This document shows positions 56,852 to 64,000 of a stretch of 64,000 nt of DNA, one piece after another. The position numbers were made by a program, and so were the translations under genes. Numbering within the stretch: the first letter of the stretch is position 1; each line of letters starts with the position of its first letter. Origin of the DNA: a virus; IMG/VR virus record IMGVR_UViG_3300027844_001828, positions 124,001-188,000 of that record, one strand, 5' to 3'. Below the pieces are notes generated by a model, which was given only the letters and a program-made list of their open reading frames with translations, did not search any database and was not told where the DNA came from.

Positions 56852-58294
56852 ATGGGCCTCAAAGCACACAAGTTTGGCACACATCCGTTTGACACAACCT
56901 ACGATGTGATTGATTCCGCCACACTCCAATGCACTGACCTCAAGAAAGGGTCTAACAAGTTCTATCAGATGGAGTTACACAAAAACGCCTCTGGTTATTG
57001 GAGGATCTTCACAGCTAACGGGCGCACAGGCTCATACTCTACCCAATTGGAGCGTATGCCTGAAGACGAGACGGCAGGACGCGCAGAGTACGCAAAGATT
57101 TTCCGCACCAAGACCACCCGCAAGAGTCAGCCTTATACTAAGGTTGATGTTGTGAATTCCAACCTTGGAACAGATGCTGGGAACCAAGTTGTTCAATCAG
57201 ACGACTTCGATCAGAAGAACATCACCGTTGCCGACACAGGCAAAAAGAATAAATCAAAGAAGGTTATTCCAATCAAGATTTCTCAGTTGGTTTCCAGGCT
57301 CTACAGTGAAGCCGGTAACGCTTGTAAAAGCCAGCTTCATGGAAGTGTTCAAGCGAGTGAAGAGAACCCTCTTGGGACTCTTACAAAAACTCAGATTGAA
57401 GATGGTAGAGCCATTCTTCAAGAGGCGAATGCCATCTTGGTCGCTGACGCCACTCGTATTGACTCAATTGAATCTGAGGTTATCGCTATAACTGACAAGT
57501 TCTACAGCACTATTCCACAGGAAATTGCTCTTCGCCCGAAAACTAAAGCCGGAGAAGATGCCCGTGATGATTGGATGCGTGGAATTGCCCTCAACAATGC
57601 TACAATCCTTGATGATAAGTTTGATCTTCTCGACCTTCTTGGTGATGTGAAGGGAATGATGGGCGGTTTCGCCACGACAGATGAAGAAAAACGTTTGAAA
57701 GAGGCGAACTGTGAGTTTTCTGAAGTGGACAGTGCCACTTTCAAACAGGTCTGCGATCTTATTGTCAATACTCAGTCGAAGCACCACAATTGGAAGTTGA
57801 ATCCAAGGCGAATTTTTTCAATGAAAAGCAAATCTCAATCAAGTCATAAAAAAACAATGGGGGAAACCGGGAATTGTCAAGAACTTTTCCATGGATCTGG
57901 ATCTCAAAATATTTTGGGAATATGTAAACGAGGAATTTTAATACGTCCTCCTGGGGTCTATATTACTGGCGCGTTATTGGGAAACGGGGCTTATTTCGCT
58001 AATAATAGTACAAAATCAAGTCAATATTCTACTGGCAGATTTGGTGGATCTGGATCTTCCAATGGAAATACTTCATTTATGTTTGTTGCCAACGTGGCTC
58101 TTGGGAAAGTGAAAAAATTAAGCAAGGGTAGCAGTTCTATTGTCAAAGCACCGAATGGTTTTGATTCTGTTATGGGGGCTGCTAATTATACAGATTGTGG
58201 ATGGAGTAAACTCCTTCATGATGAATTTGTAGTTTATGATGTTAAACAGCATACTCTTGACTACTTGATTGAATTTGAACAATCTTATAGATAG
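56852..58294 (+). CDS. PARP1-like ADP-ribosyltransferase (WGR - helical - catalytic)
   Basis: A 480-residue protein with the three-part plan of PARP1's C-terminus. Residues about 25-100 form a WGR-like domain (NKFYQMELHKNASGYWRIF). Residues about 130-290 are helical, like the regulatory domain. The catalytic part has His347 (ELFHGSGSQNILGI), Tyr381 (GNGAYFANNSTKSSQY) and Glu458 (LHDEFVVYD), the H-Y-E triad of poly-ADP-ribose polymerases; PARP1 has LWHGS, GIYFAD and NEYIVYD at these sites. It probably transfers ADP-ribose from NAD+ to protein or nucleic acid, perhaps sensing DNA ends. The macro protein at 25222 is a plausible partner. Confidence 0.88.
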   Translation: MGLKAHKFGTHPFDTTYDVIDSATLQCTDLKKGSNKFYQMELHKNASGYWRIFTANGRTGSYSTQLERMPEDETAGRAEYAKIFRTKTTRKSQPYTKVDVVNSNLGTDAGNQVVQSDDFDQKNITVADTGKKNKSKKVIPIKISQLVSRLYSEAGNACKSQLHGSVQASEENPLGTLTKTQIEDGRAILQEANAILVADATRIDSIESEVIAITDKFYSTIPQEIALRPKTKAGEDARDDWMRGIALNNATILDDKFDLLDLLGDVKGMMGGFATTDEEKRLKEANCEFSEVDSATFKQVCDLIVNTQSKHHNWKLNPRRIFSMKSKSQSSHKKTMGETGNCQELFHGSGSQNILGICKRGILIRPPGVYITGALLGNGAYFANNSTKSSQYSTGRFGGSGSSNGNTSFMFVANVALGKVKKLSKGSSSIVKAPNGFDSVMGAANYTDCGWSKLLHDEFVVYDVKQHTLDYLIEFEQSYR

Positions 58295-58412
58295 AGAGGG
58301 ATTTAACTTTAAGGGTATACTATTGACGAGAGAGAGATTTCTGGTCCAGAAGTAGAGAAGAAAAAAAATATTTTTAATCCAGAGCTTGAATCACCGAGAT
58401 GAGGGGGTTATA

Positions 58413-59033
58413 TTGAAAACAGTAAGAACAACAGTGGATGGAAAGACTGAGTTTGAGATGATCGAGGAAGGTGCGGTTGTGGCGGCTTGCAAATACACTC
58501 AGGGAAACGCATCGTTCATACCAACCATTTCAAATCTTAAGGTGAAGCTAAGTGAGAGAAAGAAAGGGTACGCTCGAAAACTAATGATGAAGATCATGGA
58601 AGGGTTTGGCCCTCCGATCCAACTACAGGCGATACCATTTAGAGATTTGGGAGAGAAACAAGATCCTATCACAGTTGAAGATCTAAGAAAATTTTATGAG
58701 TCATTGGGTTTTGAAGGATTGCCAGGAACAAAGTTTATGCTCTGGTATTTGAAAGACAATGATGAGAACATAGCCACGAAGCAATTCTCTTTGTATCTAT
58801 GGGAAGCGAGACTAACGAACATCGAAGGTATCTTTGGTACAGGAAAAACTGAAAAGGAATCAATTGGAGATCTTGTTTCAAGGTATCCAGTAATTTTCGG
58901 AGTCAAGAACATTGGAAAATCAGAAGACAACGATGCTTGGGCAACTGGAGATCTTGCTTCAAGGTATCCAACAATTTTCGGAGTTAAGAACATCGGAAAA
59001 TCAGAAGACAAAGAAGTGGCGGCAACTCATTAG
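58413..59033 (+). CDS. GNAT-like acetyltransferase with C-terminal tandem repeats
   Basis: About 206 residues from TTG 58413 (GAGGGGG 5 bases upstream; a TTG at 58386 is a longer option). The first 120 residues suggest a GNAT fold: NLKVKLSERKKGYARKLMMKIM is the acetyl-CoA loop and FYESLGFEGLPGTKFMLWYL the last strands. The C-terminus holds two near-identical 27-residue repeats (GDLVSRYPVIFGVKNIGKSED form), encoded by an 81-bp direct repeat. The substrate is unknown. Confidence 0.6.
   Translation: MKTVRTTVDGKTEFEMIEEGAVVAACKYTQGNASFIPTISNLKVKLSERKKGYARKLMMKIMEGFGPPIQLQAIPFRDLGEKQDPITVEDLRKFYESLGFEGLPGTKFMLWYLKDNDENIATKQFSLYLWEARLTNIEGIFGTGKTEKESIGDLVSRYPVIFGVKNIGKSEDNDAWATGDLASRYPTIFGVKNIGKSEDKEVAATH
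58866..59012 (+). repeat. 81-bp tandem direct repeat within the GNAT-like gene
   Basis: Unit 1 (58866-58946) and unit 2 (58947 to about 59012) are nearly identical over GGAGATCTTG...TCAAGGTATCCA and TTTTCGGAGT...GAAAATCAGAAGACAA, giving the duplicated 27-residue protein segment. The copies differ mainly at third codon positions, so the duplication is recent and under protein-level selection. Confidence 0.85.
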
Positions 59034-59034
59034 A

Positions 59035-59232
59035 GTGTTAAGTGTTGAGGGAGAACTTGTTAATATTGTCATCCCTGGATTTAGTGCCACAGAAGTGATC
59101 ACCATTACAACTGATAACATTCCATCCGAAGTTTTATCAATTTTTGAACCAGACACAAGGGTTTATGCAAGAGTTAATATTGGGGTGGAAGATTCCCAAC
59201 ACCTTGATTTTTCAGATTGGAGTACATCATGA
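59035..59232 (+). CDS. small hypothetical protein
   Basis: A 65-residue ORF from GTG 59035 (start uncertain; the frame is open further upstream within the repeat gene). It has FSATEVITITTDNIPSEVLSI and RVYARVNIGVEDSQ. Its stop overlaps the next ATG (ATGA). Function unknown. Confidence 0.4.
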   Translation: MLSVEGELVNIVIPGFSATEVITITTDNIPSEVLSIFEPDTRVYARVNIGVEDSQHLDFSDWSTS

Positions 59233-60041
59233 GATATAGAATAACACTCTCAAACTCCACCGTCCCCTTGATTGCCAGAAAACATTTTTCAACCAGATGC
59301 CATGTTTGCAATAGTTTGTTTACCAGACATGGTTGTTCAAATTGTCCGCCAAGTCCAAGATATAACACCAAACAAAAAACAGGAGAGAGCAAGATGCAAA
59401 AGACATTGACAGTAGCAGTGAGTGACGAAATCCACAATGGATTTGTAGCCAACGGCTGTGAATTCAGCGCCCATGACATCACCGTTGCCATTCGTAAAAA
59501 GATCAACGCGGGCGATTTGGAGATTCACGGTCTTCCGTTTCAAGATGTTGACGGGACTCCGAATACGCAGCGTATCGAACATGACGCTGTACGAACTGAA
59601 GTTCATGGTGTCTGTGGTGTTGATAACATCACCGGATATGCTCGCAAGTGGAACAGAACTGTCGGCTATTTTAGCTGGACCTTAGATGCTGCCACCGATG
59701 ACGATGACGATGACTTCGTAAACATTGCAACCAAGGATGGCACTTCCGTTATCTGGAATTCGCAAACACCAGCGCCCGCCCTCCCGCCAAAGACGCCGAC
59801 GATCAAGGCCAATGCGGCGGCAAATCCGAATGATCATATCGTCATCGGAAAGATCCTAAACTATGTCAATGGCAGAGTTAACGATGGTGTCAACCCCACG
59901 TTGAAGGCAACACAGAGTTGCATCAAGCGTAACCCTCTTACGGTCAGACAAATCTCTGATATCGTACAGAACAATGGTTACAAGATCAGCAATGATGGAG
60001 GAAAGGCGTACTGTTATTCCGAAATCACACCCTCAAGCTAA
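59229..60041 (+). CDS. hypothetical protein, zinc-knuckle N-terminus
   Basis: A 270-residue frame from ATG 59229 (ATGA overlap). Residues about 24-40 have CHVCNSLFTRHGCSNC, a possible zinc site. A strong AGGAGAGAG lies before ATG 59394 (MQKTLTVAVSDEIHNG), so a 215-residue form starting there may be the main product and the upstream part a fused small gene. A DDDDDD run and a Pro/Ala-rich stretch precede a C-terminal domain (LTVRQISDIVQNNGYKIS). No family recognised. Confidence 0.55.
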   Translation: MRYRITLSNSTVPLIARKHFSTRCHVCNSLFTRHGCSNCPPSPRYNTKQKTGESKMQKTLTVAVSDEIHNGFVANGCEFSAHDITVAIRKKINAGDLEIHGLPFQDVDGTPNTQRIEHDAVRTEVHGVCGVDNITGYARKWNRTVGYFSWTLDAATDDDDDDFVNIATKDGTSVIWNSQTPAPALPPKTPTIKANAAANPNDHIVIGKILNYVNGRVNDGVNPTLKATQSCIKRNPLTVRQISDIVQNNGYKISNDGGKAYCYSEITPSS

Positions 60042-60062
60042 TTCGCGGGGTCATGGTATAAT

Positions 60063-60096
60063 AAGATGAGGGCTGCGAAAGCGGTCCTCATCTTTT
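60063..60096 (+). terminator. intrinsic terminator with GAAA tetraloop
   Basis: A stem of 14 bp (60063-60076 with 60081-60094, two G-U pairs), GAAA loop and a short T run. It ends the operon of the gene at 59229. Confidence 0.75.
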
Positions 60097-60132
60097 GGTT
60101 ATAACTAAACTATTGCTAATATAGGTAAATAT

Positions 60133-60432
60133 ATGGATCAGTATAGAAATCAGGTAGACCGCTTCCTCATGGCATTTAATTCAATGAGTGCCCTGGTGAA
60201 GATTCATATGATAATGTTCGATGTATCAACTAAAACATTATCATTCTCTGTCTCATTAGAGATTTATGACAAGTATCTCAATGATGATAAGTATGGTAGC
60301 ATGAACAATTTCGTTCATTTGTCTCAGGCTTTTTTCGACCAAATACACGTGATTTCGAATTCATACTTCGGTGAATCTGTTGATTGGGACGAGGTCAATC
60401 AAATAGGAATGGTAAAAGTAGCTATAAAATGA
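60133..60432 (+). CDS. hypothetical protein
   Basis: A 99-residue protein (MDQYRNQVDRFLMAFNSM...) with an alpha/beta pattern ending NQIGMVKVAIK. The ribosome-binding site is weak (AGGTAAATAT). Function unknown. Confidence 0.55.
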   Translation: MDQYRNQVDRFLMAFNSMSALVKIHMIMFDVSTKTLSFSVSLEIYDKYLNDDKYGSMNNFVHLSQAFFDQIHVISNSYFGESVDWDEVNQIGMVKVAIK

Positions 60433-60503
60433 TGCAGGGGTTTTAGATTCAATTAATGAATAAATATCTTGTGGTTTAATTTTTATACTAGGGTCATTAA
60501 ATA

Positions 60504-62111
60504 ATGAAAATAAAAACAGTAAGAGTCGCTCAAGATGCCAATACTCAAATTAGACAAGATGCAGAAATTGCATTGGCAAACATAATTCAGTATCTTAGCA
60601 ATCAAAATGTTGATAAGGCAGTGGTTGATAATTTTTATGATGAGCTTGTCGGTGAGATCTCAAACATTGAGCTTGAAGGCAGAGAAGAAGAGATCGCAAG
60701 TATTTACATAGCGAACACTGTCTTGGCCGACCTTGTTAAAAACATTAAGATTTTAGATGCGGACAAAGATAGAGGTGCCTCCGCCGAGGATGTTGGATAT
60801 TTAATAGAGCAGACTTATGGGGCTGGTATTATTGATGCGATCAATGCAAATCCAGACAAGTTGACCCCAGCAGAGATGGATGAGAATATATCAATCGCCA
60901 CAGGCGGTCTGGATTTCACTCAGAAGTTTTTCAATCTCATTCCACATATAAGAGATTCGGCCACCACAGTGGCCGCTTACGATTTCAAGAGTGTGTTCGT
61001 GGCGTATGCCACAGAAGTAGATCTTCAAGACGGAGATAGTGAAGAACTAAAGAATATTCAATCCGTTTACCTCGCAATGTTATTGAAAGGGCATTTCAAT
61101 GCAGATGATCTAAACGCATCATTCATTAAATTAAAAGAAGTCGTGTCATCAAACAGGGCGAATCAGAGTCTTGAGCAAATCTGGTCCAGATATAATGATG
61201 CCGAAGATAAAGAAATTCCATTAAGAGATGCGATGGCGGCAATCAATGAGGCTACAACTTCACTTGAGAAATCGGTTTTTGGAACGGAAACATTTAAGGG
61301 TGAAGAAATTTCAGAACCAATGACCTTCTCTGACGAACCAATGTTCTTCTCTGACGAGCCAACGGTTGAAGAGCAATCTTCTGCGCTCGTCCCAACACCA
61401 GGGAATAAACAAGAAGAACCAGCGGCACAAGCGCCTGCGCAAGAAACGCCGCCGCCGAGTATGGACCCGTCGCCGCCGAAACCGACGCCGCCGAGTATGG
61501 ACCCACCGCCGCCGAGTATGGACCCGCCTATTCCACCTGACGTGAAAGAAGAGGAAAAGCCAGAACCACTTCCGGGCGAAACACAATCTCAGTACAATGA
61601 AAGAGCAAAGAGAATTGAAATAGCCGATGACGCCGAAGAAGAAGCGGCGATGGGTGTTATTTACAAAACGTTGAAAAGTCTTAAGATGGCGGACATGAGA
61701 ATTCGTGCCGCTTGGGAACGTTATAGATCCGGGGGAGAGTTTAACGACTTGAAGCAGGAGGTTGAAAAATATTTCTATGTAGAGTTGACGAATGTCGGCT
61801 CTGGTATTAAAGGAAAGATGAATGAAGGAGATCAGGCGGCGAAAGCGAAGGATGACCTTGGCTCTGCCGCTAACCAGAATACTCAGAATATGAATGAACA
61901 GGATATTAATGCTGACTTCAGTGCTTTCGGCTACGACACCGGATACATGGACCCAAATCAAACGTGGACAAGCGTGACTCTTAATAGGCTACCCAAAACT
62001 GCGAACTCAGGATTGGAGTTAAGACTAAGAATGGAAGACCCATTACCACCTGTCTATAGGGGGCTGATACCTTCACAGTCATCAGATTCTTTCTCTTTGA
62101 TAAGAAAATAG
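60504..62111 (+). CDS. large hypothetical protein with Pro-rich repeats
   Basis: A 535-residue protein. The first 260 residues are helical and charged (MKIKTVRVAQDANTQIRQD...). Residues about 310-345 hold Pro-rich repeats of PPPSMDP type. The C-terminal part is helical with TWTSVTLNRLPKTANS near the end. It has no recognisable enzyme motif and may be a virion scaffold or internal protein. Confidence 0.6.
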   Translation: MKIKTVRVAQDANTQIRQDAEIALANIIQYLSNQNVDKAVVDNFYDELVGEISNIELEGREEEIASIYIANTVLADLVKNIKILDADKDRGASAEDVGYLIEQTYGAGIIDAINANPDKLTPAEMDENISIATGGLDFTQKFFNLIPHIRDSATTVAAYDFKSVFVAYATEVDLQDGDSEELKNIQSVYLAMLLKGHFNADDLNASFIKLKEVVSSNRANQSLEQIWSRYNDAEDKEIPLRDAMAAINEATTSLEKSVFGTETFKGEEISEPMTFSDEPMFFSDEPTVEEQSSALVPTPGNKQEEPAAQAPAQETPPPSMDPSPPKPTPPSMDPPPPSMDPPIPPDVKEEEKPEPLPGETQSQYNERAKRIEIADDAEEEAAMGVIYKTLKSLKMADMRIRAAWERYRSGGEFNDLKQEVEKYFYVELTNVGSGIKGKMNEGDQAAKAKDDLGSAANQNTQNMNEQDINADFSAFGYDTGYMDPNQTWTSVTLNRLPKTANSGLELRLRMEDPLPPVYRGLIPSQSSDSFSLIRK

Positions 62112-62122
62112 GTCAAACAGGT

Positions 62123-62150
62123 TTGTAAAGCCGCATTGTTGGGTTATGGT
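62123..62150 (+). promoter_or_regulatory. sigma70-like promoter
   Basis: TTGTAA (62123-62128), 16-bp spacer, TATGGT (62145-62150), upstream of the gene at 62208. Confidence 0.55.
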
Positions 62151-62207
62151 ATTGGATGCTGAGCAAATCAGCTTCAACCAAAACAGAATATAACAATGAG
62201 GTGTCTG

Positions 62208-62468
62208 ATGACCACGAACAAGCAGATCGAAGAACTTCGCGAAGAGAACCGTGCCCTCAAGGCCAATCTCGCCAGAGCCAAGGGTTTGTTTCGTTCTCTT
62301 GAGTCAATGTTGGACATCAACGCCTCAATTCTCAAGGGCGACACCACGGGGTGTCACGACGCTTGGCGTTATACGGAAAAGGCAACATTTAACCTTCGCT
62401 CATTCTTTGACAGAGTTTATGGGGTAAAAGAACTCGTGGAGAAGAGCCGTGCAGAAAACCATTCATGA
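62208..62468 (+). CDS. coiled-coil protein
   Basis: An 86-residue protein from ATG 62208 (TGAGGTG 5 bases upstream; the ATG at 62196 is an alternative). The first 35 residues form a leucine-zipper-like helix (KQIEELREENRALKANLARA). It overlaps the FHA gene by 20 bases. Function unknown. Confidence 0.6.
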   Translation: MTTNKQIEELREENRALKANLARAKGLFRSLESMLDINASILKGDTTGCHDAWRYTEKATFNLRSFFDRVYGVKELVEKSRAENHS

Positions 62469-63021
62469 TACGATAGAGTTCAAACCGGAATTGGTGTTTT
62501 TATCTTCGAAATACGGTAAGAAAGGGGGCATCTTCTCTCTTACCAACATTCCGATTGGAGAATCTATAACGATTGGGCGAAGCCCTAATTGTGACGTTTC
62601 GCGTCCGACAAGTAGTGCCTTAAGTAAAATACACTACAAAATCGTTAGGGTGGAGACCAAAAGGTTTGTTCTTGAAGACTGTGATAGCACGAATGGAACA
62701 TTCATCAATGGTTTGCAAGCTCATGAATCAAATATTGATGCCGGTGACATTATAGGCTCCGGTGATATTGAGATCTTGTTTAATGATGGCAATCCTCTCA
62801 ACACAAAGAACAAGGCAGTAATTGATTGGACTACAGAAAGTTTCAATGCCGAAGACATGGACAGCTTGAACCCATTCAACAATGGTGATTCAGCAATCGA
62901 TAAAATTAAAAAGAAAAAGACTGACTTAACGGTTAAGGTGATTTTATTTACCTTAGTCATCATCGCTTGCTTGGTCGGCGGATCATTGCTCGCATTATTA
63001 ATCGGATTGGGGATACTCTAA
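62449..63021 (+). CDS. FHA-domain membrane protein
   Basis: A 190-residue protein starting at GTG 62449. An FHA domain spans residues about 15-105: ITIGRSPNCDVSRPTSSALSKIHY (GR and SKIH signatures) and LEDCDSTNGTFINGLQ (the STNGTFIN phospho-threonine site). The C-terminus (about 160-190) is one transmembrane helix (VILFTLVIIACLVGGSLLAL). It would bind phosphothreonine partners at a membrane. It lies with GspF-like and prepilin-like genes. Confidence 0.8.
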   Translation: MQKTIHDTIEFKPELVFLSSKYGKKGGIFSLTNIPIGESITIGRSPNCDVSRPTSSALSKIHYKIVRVETKRFVLEDCDSTNGTFINGLQAHESNIDAGDIIGSGDIEILFNDGNPLNTKNKAVIDWTTESFNAEDMDSLNPFNNGDSAIDKIKKKKTDLTVKVILFTLVIIACLVGGSLLALLIGLGIL

Positions 63022-63546
63022 ATGGAATATAAATACAAGGCAATGGATGGGCAAGGCAAAGAGTGTAAAGGAACTGTTGCTGCCAAGAGCGAGAATGAGG
63101 CCTGTTCTCTTATCAAAGAAATGGGTCAGTTCCCAATAAGTATTACCCCTGTTGGAGCCGAAAATGGTGAGAAAGAACATAGTAAGGCTCGTAAAGGTTT
63201 CGCTCTCATTATGGACAACCTCAAAGAGGCGGTTGAGACCTGGGATGGGCCAAACAAAGATGAGCCCGAATTGTCCGATTTAGAACGGGAGACCTCAAAC
63301 GCTCTTAAACTCTCAGGGTTCGGCAAACACATAGTTGATTTTGTTTGCAAGTGCGTCAAAGACCGCAAGAATCCAAAGGAAGTTTTGCTTCACATGTATA
63401 CAGCAGAACAAGAACTCCCCATTCAATTGTTGTTCGCATGGATCGAGAATCCCACCGATGAAAATGTGAAAAAACTTGGAAAGAGATTGAATATTGACAT
63501 AGACAAGACTATCTTGAACATGGAGCAAGAAAATGCAAAGGAATGA
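63022..63546 (+). CDS. protein with a GspF/PilC N-terminal-like domain
   Basis: A 174-residue protein. The first 45 residues (EYKYKAMDGQGKECKGTVAA, ENEACSLIKEMGQFPISI) match the short alpha/beta domain that opens GspF/PilC-type platform proteins. No transmembrane region follows; instead comes a charged, helical region (DLERETSNALKLSG, IVDFVCKCVKDRKN). It abuts the FHA gene (0 bases). Its role is unknown. Confidence 0.6.
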   Translation: MEYKYKAMDGQGKECKGTVAAKSENEACSLIKEMGQFPISITPVGAENGEKEHSKARKGFALIMDNLKEAVETWDGPNKDEPELSDLERETSNALKLSGFGKHIVDFVCKCVKDRKNPKEVLLHMYTAEQELPIQLLFAWIENPTDENVKKLGKRLNIDIDKTILNMEQENAKE

Positions 63547-63643
63547 CACGCGAGTAATTGAACCATTCGGTTTTATGGGATTCTTTTTCTTGTTATGTTT
63601 GGAGGGGAGGCAGGTTCCCCAAGAAACAACAGACCTAAGATGA
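63533..63643 (+). CDS. tiny membrane-type ORF
   Basis: A 36-residue ORF (MQRNDTRVIEPFGFMGFFFLLCLEGR...) with a short hydrophobic core, overlapping the previous stop in another frame. It is followed by an ATGA overlap. Confidence 0.35.
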   Translation: MQRNDTRVIEPFGFMGFFFLLCLEGRQVPQETTDLR

Positions 63644-63702
63644 ATCCGTGGTTCATTGTGTCAGTAATTTTTGCGGAGGCAATCTTAATTATAATAGTTT
63701 AA
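63640..63702 (+). CDS. tiny membrane-type ORF
   Basis: A 20-residue hydrophobic ORF (MNPWFIVSVIFAEAILIIIV) whose ATG overlaps the preceding stop. It could be a small membrane peptide, but the length makes the call weak. Confidence 0.3.
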   Translation: MNPWFIVSVIFAEAILIIIV

Positions 63703-63722
63703 CATAAACATCGAGAATTAAA

Positions 63723-63992
63723 ATGAAAAAACCTGTGCTAAAAAGATTTACATTTATTGAAATCCTTGTGGTTGCAGCTATAGTTTTTATCATAGGACCA
63801 ATGATTTTTTCTGGTGTTTATCAGAAAACTGTTTATGATAAACACAAGGCTATTAAATCTCTTTATATATTCACAATGTCAAAAGAACAGTTTTATGAGT
63901 TCTACAATGTTGACAATGATGTTATGAAAGCCGAGTTGAATGCATTATCCGAAAATAAATTGCACCCAAGGGACTCTTTACACTTTAAATAG
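63723..63992 (+). CDS. prepilin-like protein (type IV pilin / pseudopilin N-terminus)
   Basis: An 89-residue protein starting MKKPVLKRFTFIEILVVAAIVFII, which is the pilin signature: the N-methylation-type FT(F)IE with Glu5, then a long hydrophobic helix. The residue before F is Arg instead of the usual Gly of the peptidase-cleavage site, as seen in some PVC bacteria. The remaining 60 residues are helical and charged. This is unusual in a phage genome; it may be a captured host pseudopilin or a decoy for the secretion or pilus machinery. Confidence 0.7.
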   Translation: MKKPVLKRFTFIEILVVAAIVFIIGPMIFSGVYQKTVYDKHKAIKSLYIFTMSKEQFYEFYNVDNDVMKAELNALSENKLHPRDSLHFK

Positions 63993-64000
63993 TGGTTTCC

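Noticed and set aside
60043-60062. TGGTATAAT before 60063 as a promoter
   Set aside because: No -35 match and the terminator hairpin starts right behind it, so it is more likely part of the 3' untranslated region.
1-64000. Genome-wide TAG recoding
   Set aside because: Many intact genes (for example those ending at 7413, 14228, 14726, 22922 and 46502) end with TAG, and long ORFs have no in-frame TAG.

Overview
The window reads as part of a very large (jumbo-class) double-stranded DNA phage genome, AT-rich, with nearly all genes on the + strand in tightly packed, often ATGA- or TTGA-overlapping operons. Evidence for a phage is the block of appendage/tail-like structural genes (4196-15928), many tiny hypothetical genes, an unusually broad nucleotide/RNA/protein-metabolism gene set, and sigma70-like promoters that are mostly built as TTGnnn-16 bp-TATAnT. 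No terminase, capsid or DNA polymerase gene lies in this window. The host is not identified. A prepilin-like protein with FTFIEILVV but no preceding Gly (63723), a McsA/McsB pair and Ser/Cys-rich linkers hint at a PVC-type (for example Lentisphaerota-like) or Firmicute-like host, but this is only inference.

Layout. 1-3.4 kb: Thg1-like reverse polymerase, IMPDH/GMP reductase family enzyme, a phosphoribosyltransferase and elongation factor Ts. 3.5-15.9 kb: structural/appendage region with beta-helix modules repeated five times, Ser/Cys linkers and a papain-like peptidase. 16-23 kb: a coupled operon HNH - mcsA - mcsB-like - DHH phosphoesterase - small ORF - ribonucleotide reductase. 23-32 kb: small ORFs, glycosyltransferase, macro domain, thioredoxin, DNA methyltransferase, HAD, NAD-dependent DNA ligase, nicotinate phosphoribosyltransferase. 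32-34 kb (- strand): HldE-type nucleotidyltransferase, actin-like ATPase and a membrane partner. 34-41 kb: zinc-ribbon proteins, NAD synthetase, ClpP, IscA-like protein, RNA ligase. 41.8-45 kb: an RNA-rich zone with a small RNA carrying a 21-nt identity to the L11-binding (GTPase-associated) domain of 23S rRNA, and about 1-1.7 kb of structured noncoding sequence that contains a tRNA-Met-like element and ends in a strong terminator. 45-64 kb: TerD-like protein, an AAA+/M41 protease chimera, a split MazG-NadD, a CoaD-like protein, a four-module Ser/Cys-rich surface protein, a PARP1-like ADP-ribosyltransferase, a GNAT protein, FHA and GspF/pilin-like membrane proteins.

Three themes link the genes. 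(1) NAD/ADP-ribose: PncB, NadD and NadE together form the Preiss-Handler NAD route, next to a PARP-like writer and a macro-domain protein that could read or erase ADP-ribose. (2) Protein quality control: McsA, a McsB relative that has lost its kinase residues, ClpP, and an AAA+-M41 chimera. (3) Translation/RNA: EF-Ts, Thg1, RNA ligase, a 23S-rRNA mimic, a tRNA-like element and a large ncRNA. In addition, several short genes with good promoters and ribosome-binding sites carry single in-frame stops (TAG, TGA, TAA) or frame breaks, although long genes are intact and many end in TAG, so wholesale stop recoding is excluded.
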